From: an uncultured Pseudomonadota bacterium | GTDB taxonomy: Bacteria > Pseudomonadota > Gammaproteobacteria > Burkholderiales > SG8-39 | Direction of reading: 5' to 3' | Length of the DNA: 15,135 nucleotides | Assembly: GCA_903909415.1 (NCBI GenBank) | Contig: CAIVVS010000046.1 | Span: 1 to 15,135, forward strand | In this document: piece after piece, positions 13,826 through 15,135 of the stretch | How the letters are laid out: the number at the start of each line of letters is the position of its first letter | How positions within the stretch are numbered: position 1 is the stretch's first letter | The notes under the pieces: model-generated | What the model saw: only the letters and a program-made list of their open reading frames with translations | Databases searched by the model: none | What the model was told of the DNA's origin: nothing | Position numbers and translations under genes: made by a program

Positions 13826-14815
13826 ATGAAACTCGCAATCCGATCCGTGCTGGCGTTTTCCGCGGTGATGCTCTCCGGCGCGATGCCGGCCGCGGCGCAG
13901 GAGAAGGTGACCTACAACATGGCCTGGCTCCCGCAGGGGAGTTCCATCGGCGTGATCGTCGCGCAGGACCGCGGCTGGTACAAGGAAGCCGGCGTGGACG
14001 TGAACATCGTGCGCGGCTACGGCGGCAACCGCACCGCGAACGAACTCGACCAGGGCCAGTTCGAGTTCGGCTACGTCGACCCGATCAGCCTGGTGCTGAA
14101 CCGCGGCAACGGCGGCAAGATCCGCATGATCGGCGCGATCAACACCAAGTGGCCGGGCGCGATCTGCTGGATCACCAGCCGCATGCAGCCCAAGAGCCTG
14201 GACGACCTGCGTGGCCGCGCGCTGGGCGGCGGTTCCGCCTCCCCGGTGCACAACGTGCTGCCGGCCTGGCTGGAGCTGAACGGCAAGCCGCGGGACTTCA
14301 TCAAGCTGATGCGCCTGGACCCGGCGGTGATCTCCAGTTCGCTGGTCGAGGGCAAGATCGACCTGGTGGAATGCTGGAAGGGCAGCGACCGCGTCGTGAC
14401 CCAGCGCATCGCGCAGTCCGCGGGGCTGCAGGCGGGCTGGTTCGACTACGCCGACCACGGCCTGAACGCCTACGGCAACGGCTTCACCACCACCGAGGCG
14501 ATCATCAAGGCCAAGCCCGACCTGGTCCGCAAGTTCCTGCGCGGCGCCTACCGCGGCTTCGACTTCGCGATCGCCAACCCGGAAGGCGCGGCTGACATCC
14601 TGGTGAAGATGTTCCCGGTCGTGGACCGCGCCATTGCGCTCCAGCAGATCAGGGAGATAGGCGAACTGATCCAGGACCCGCAGGTGAAGCAGAACGGCCT
14701 GGGCTTCATCCGCGAGGACCGCATCCGCTCGACCGTGTCGTTCGTGGACAAGGCCTACGACCTGAAGGGCAAGGTCACGCCGGCCGATGTCTACAGCAAC
14801 GACTTCCTGAAGTAA
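13826..14815 (+). CDS. ABC transporter substrate-binding protein, NMT1/THI5-SsuA type
   Basis: A 329-residue periplasmic solute-binding protein. A signal peptide is clear: basic start MKLAIRS, hydrophobic core VLAFSAVMLSGAM, and a likely cleavage after PAAA (about residue 24). No lipobox cysteine is present. The mature part starts KVTYNMAWLPQGSSIGVIVAQDRGWYKEAGVDVNI... in the pattern of NMT1/THI5/SsuA proteins (substrate site near WLPQG, then GYGGNRTANELDQGQFEFGYVDP). Relatives bind nitrate or sulfonates, pyrimidine precursors, or aromatic acids such as phthalates. The ligand here is unknown. No permease or ATPase gene is visible before the window ends. The gene sits 39 bases after the FAH gene and 17 before the VOC gene, so it is probably co-transcribed with both. 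Confidence 0.92.
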   Translation: MKLAIRSVLAFSAVMLSGAMPAAAQEKVTYNMAWLPQGSSIGVIVAQDRGWYKEAGVDVNIVRGYGGNRTANELDQGQFEFGYVDPISLVLNRGNGGKIRMIGAINTKWPGAICWITSRMQPKSLDDLRGRALGGGSASPVHNVLPAWLELNGKPRDFIKLMRLDPAVISSSLVEGKIDLVECWKGSDRVVTQRIAQSAGLQAGWFDYADHGLNAYGNGFTTTEAIIKAKPDLVRKFLRGAYRGFDFAIANPEGAADILVKMFPVVDRAIALQQIREIGELIQDPQVKQNGLGFIREDRIRSTVSFVDKAYDLKGKVTPADVYSNDFLK

Positions 14816-14832
14816 GCGCGGGAGACGGCGAC

Positions 14833-15135
14833 ATGGATCGTCCGCTGCCGCGCAGGCTGGGGCACCTGGTCCTCAACGTCCGCGACATCCAGGCCTCGGT
14901 GAAGTTCTACACCGAGATCGTCGGCCTGACGGTCTCGGACTGGATTTCCGACCAGATGGTGTTCCTGCGTTGCGGCACGGACCACCACGACCTAGCGCTG
15001 GCGCAGGTCCCCCCCGGCCCGGGAGCTGACGGGGTGCACGGGGACACCTACCGTCCCGGGCGGCCGGGCCTCGAGCACTTCTCCTACGAGCTCGCCAACC
15101 TGGACGAGGTCGAGCAGATGGGCCGCTTCCTGCAG
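14833..15135 (+). CDS. VOC-family protein (glyoxalase/extradiol dioxygenase fold), 5' part
   Basis: The first 101 residues of a protein running off the window. It starts MDRPLPRRLGHLVLNVRDIQ and continues SVKFYTEIVGLTVSDW, the first beta-alpha-beta-beta-beta module of the vicinal-oxygen-chelate fold. H11 (GHLVLNV) and H82 (LEHFSYEL) fit two metal ligands. HHDLALAQVP and LEHFSYELANLDEVE resemble the catechol 2,3-dioxygenase-like subgroup more than glyoxalase I, but the third ligand lies beyond the window. GGGAG at 14820-14824 is a fair ribosome site 8 bases before the ATG at 14833. Beside an FAH enzyme and a binding protein, a ring-cleavage or related step in aromatic breakdown is plausible but inferred. 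Confidence 0.85.
   Translation, partial: MDRPLPRRLGHLVLNVRDIQASVKFYTEIVGLTVSDWISDQMVFLRCGTDHHDLALAQVPPGPGADGVHGDTYRPGRPGLEHFSYELANLDEVEQMGRFLQ

Noticed and set aside
12491..14458. Long minus-strand open frame opposite the GntR, FAH and binding-protein genes
   Set aside because: It spans three well-recognised plus-strand genes and their promoter, and its composition is that of a codon-shadow translation.
1..15135. CRISPR array, insertion sequence or phage genes
   Set aside because: No regularly spaced direct repeats, transposase, terminal inverted repeats or phage-like proteins were seen.

Overview
This GC-rich window reads as part of a betaproteobacterial chromosome, most likely Burkholderiales and possibly Alcaligenaceae-like. 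The assignment rests on gene order (lepA-lepB-DUF4845-rnc-era-recO-pdxJ-acpS-nagZ) and on the proteins' resemblance to that group as I remember them; no search was run. The first ~75-90 bases are an exception. They encode part of ribosomal protein S17 with a lower-GC, different codon style, and they run in frame into LepA at a motif both proteins share. This looks like an assembly chimera at the contig edge.

Layout. (1) 1-6884 (+): a dense housekeeping operon with short gaps or start/stop overlaps. It covers translation and ribosome maturation (lepA, rnc, era), protein export (lepB), recombination repair (recO), vitamin B6 (pdxJ), acyl-carrier-protein activation (acpS) and peptidoglycan recycling (nagZ). 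(2) 6881-10089 (+): a family 5-like uracil-DNA glycosylase and uvrC, each coupled to the gene before it by start/stop overlap, then pgsA after a 96-base gap. (3) 10149-10520 (+): tRNA-Gly(GCC), tRNA-Cys(GCA) and tRNA-Leu(UAA), the same order as glyW-cysT-leuZ behind uvrC-pgsA in E. coli, with a recognisable promoter. (4) 10525-11907 (-): a DnaQ-type exonuclease fused to a UvrC/Cho-type GIY-YIG nuclease, convergent with the tRNAs and only 4 bases from them. (5) 12017-15135 (+): an accessory catabolic module made of a GntR/FCD regulator, a fumarylacetoacetate-hydrolase-family enzyme, a periplasmic NMT1/SsuA-like binding protein, and a VOC (glyoxalase/extradiol dioxygenase fold) protein cut by the window end.

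How the parts relate. The first two blocks combine growth-related functions with a concentration of DNA-repair genes: RecO, uracil excision, nucleotide excision, and a second UvrC-like nuclease nearby. The last block looks like a regulator-controlled uptake and breakdown pathway for a small organic acid or aromatic ring-cleavage product. The substrate cannot be read from the sequence. I found no CRISPR array, insertion sequence, phage gene or integrase. The most unusual points are the S17-LepA junction, the exonuclease-GIY-YIG fusion with a UvrC-like cysteine cluster, and the operator/promoter arrangement overlapping the end of the GntR gene.
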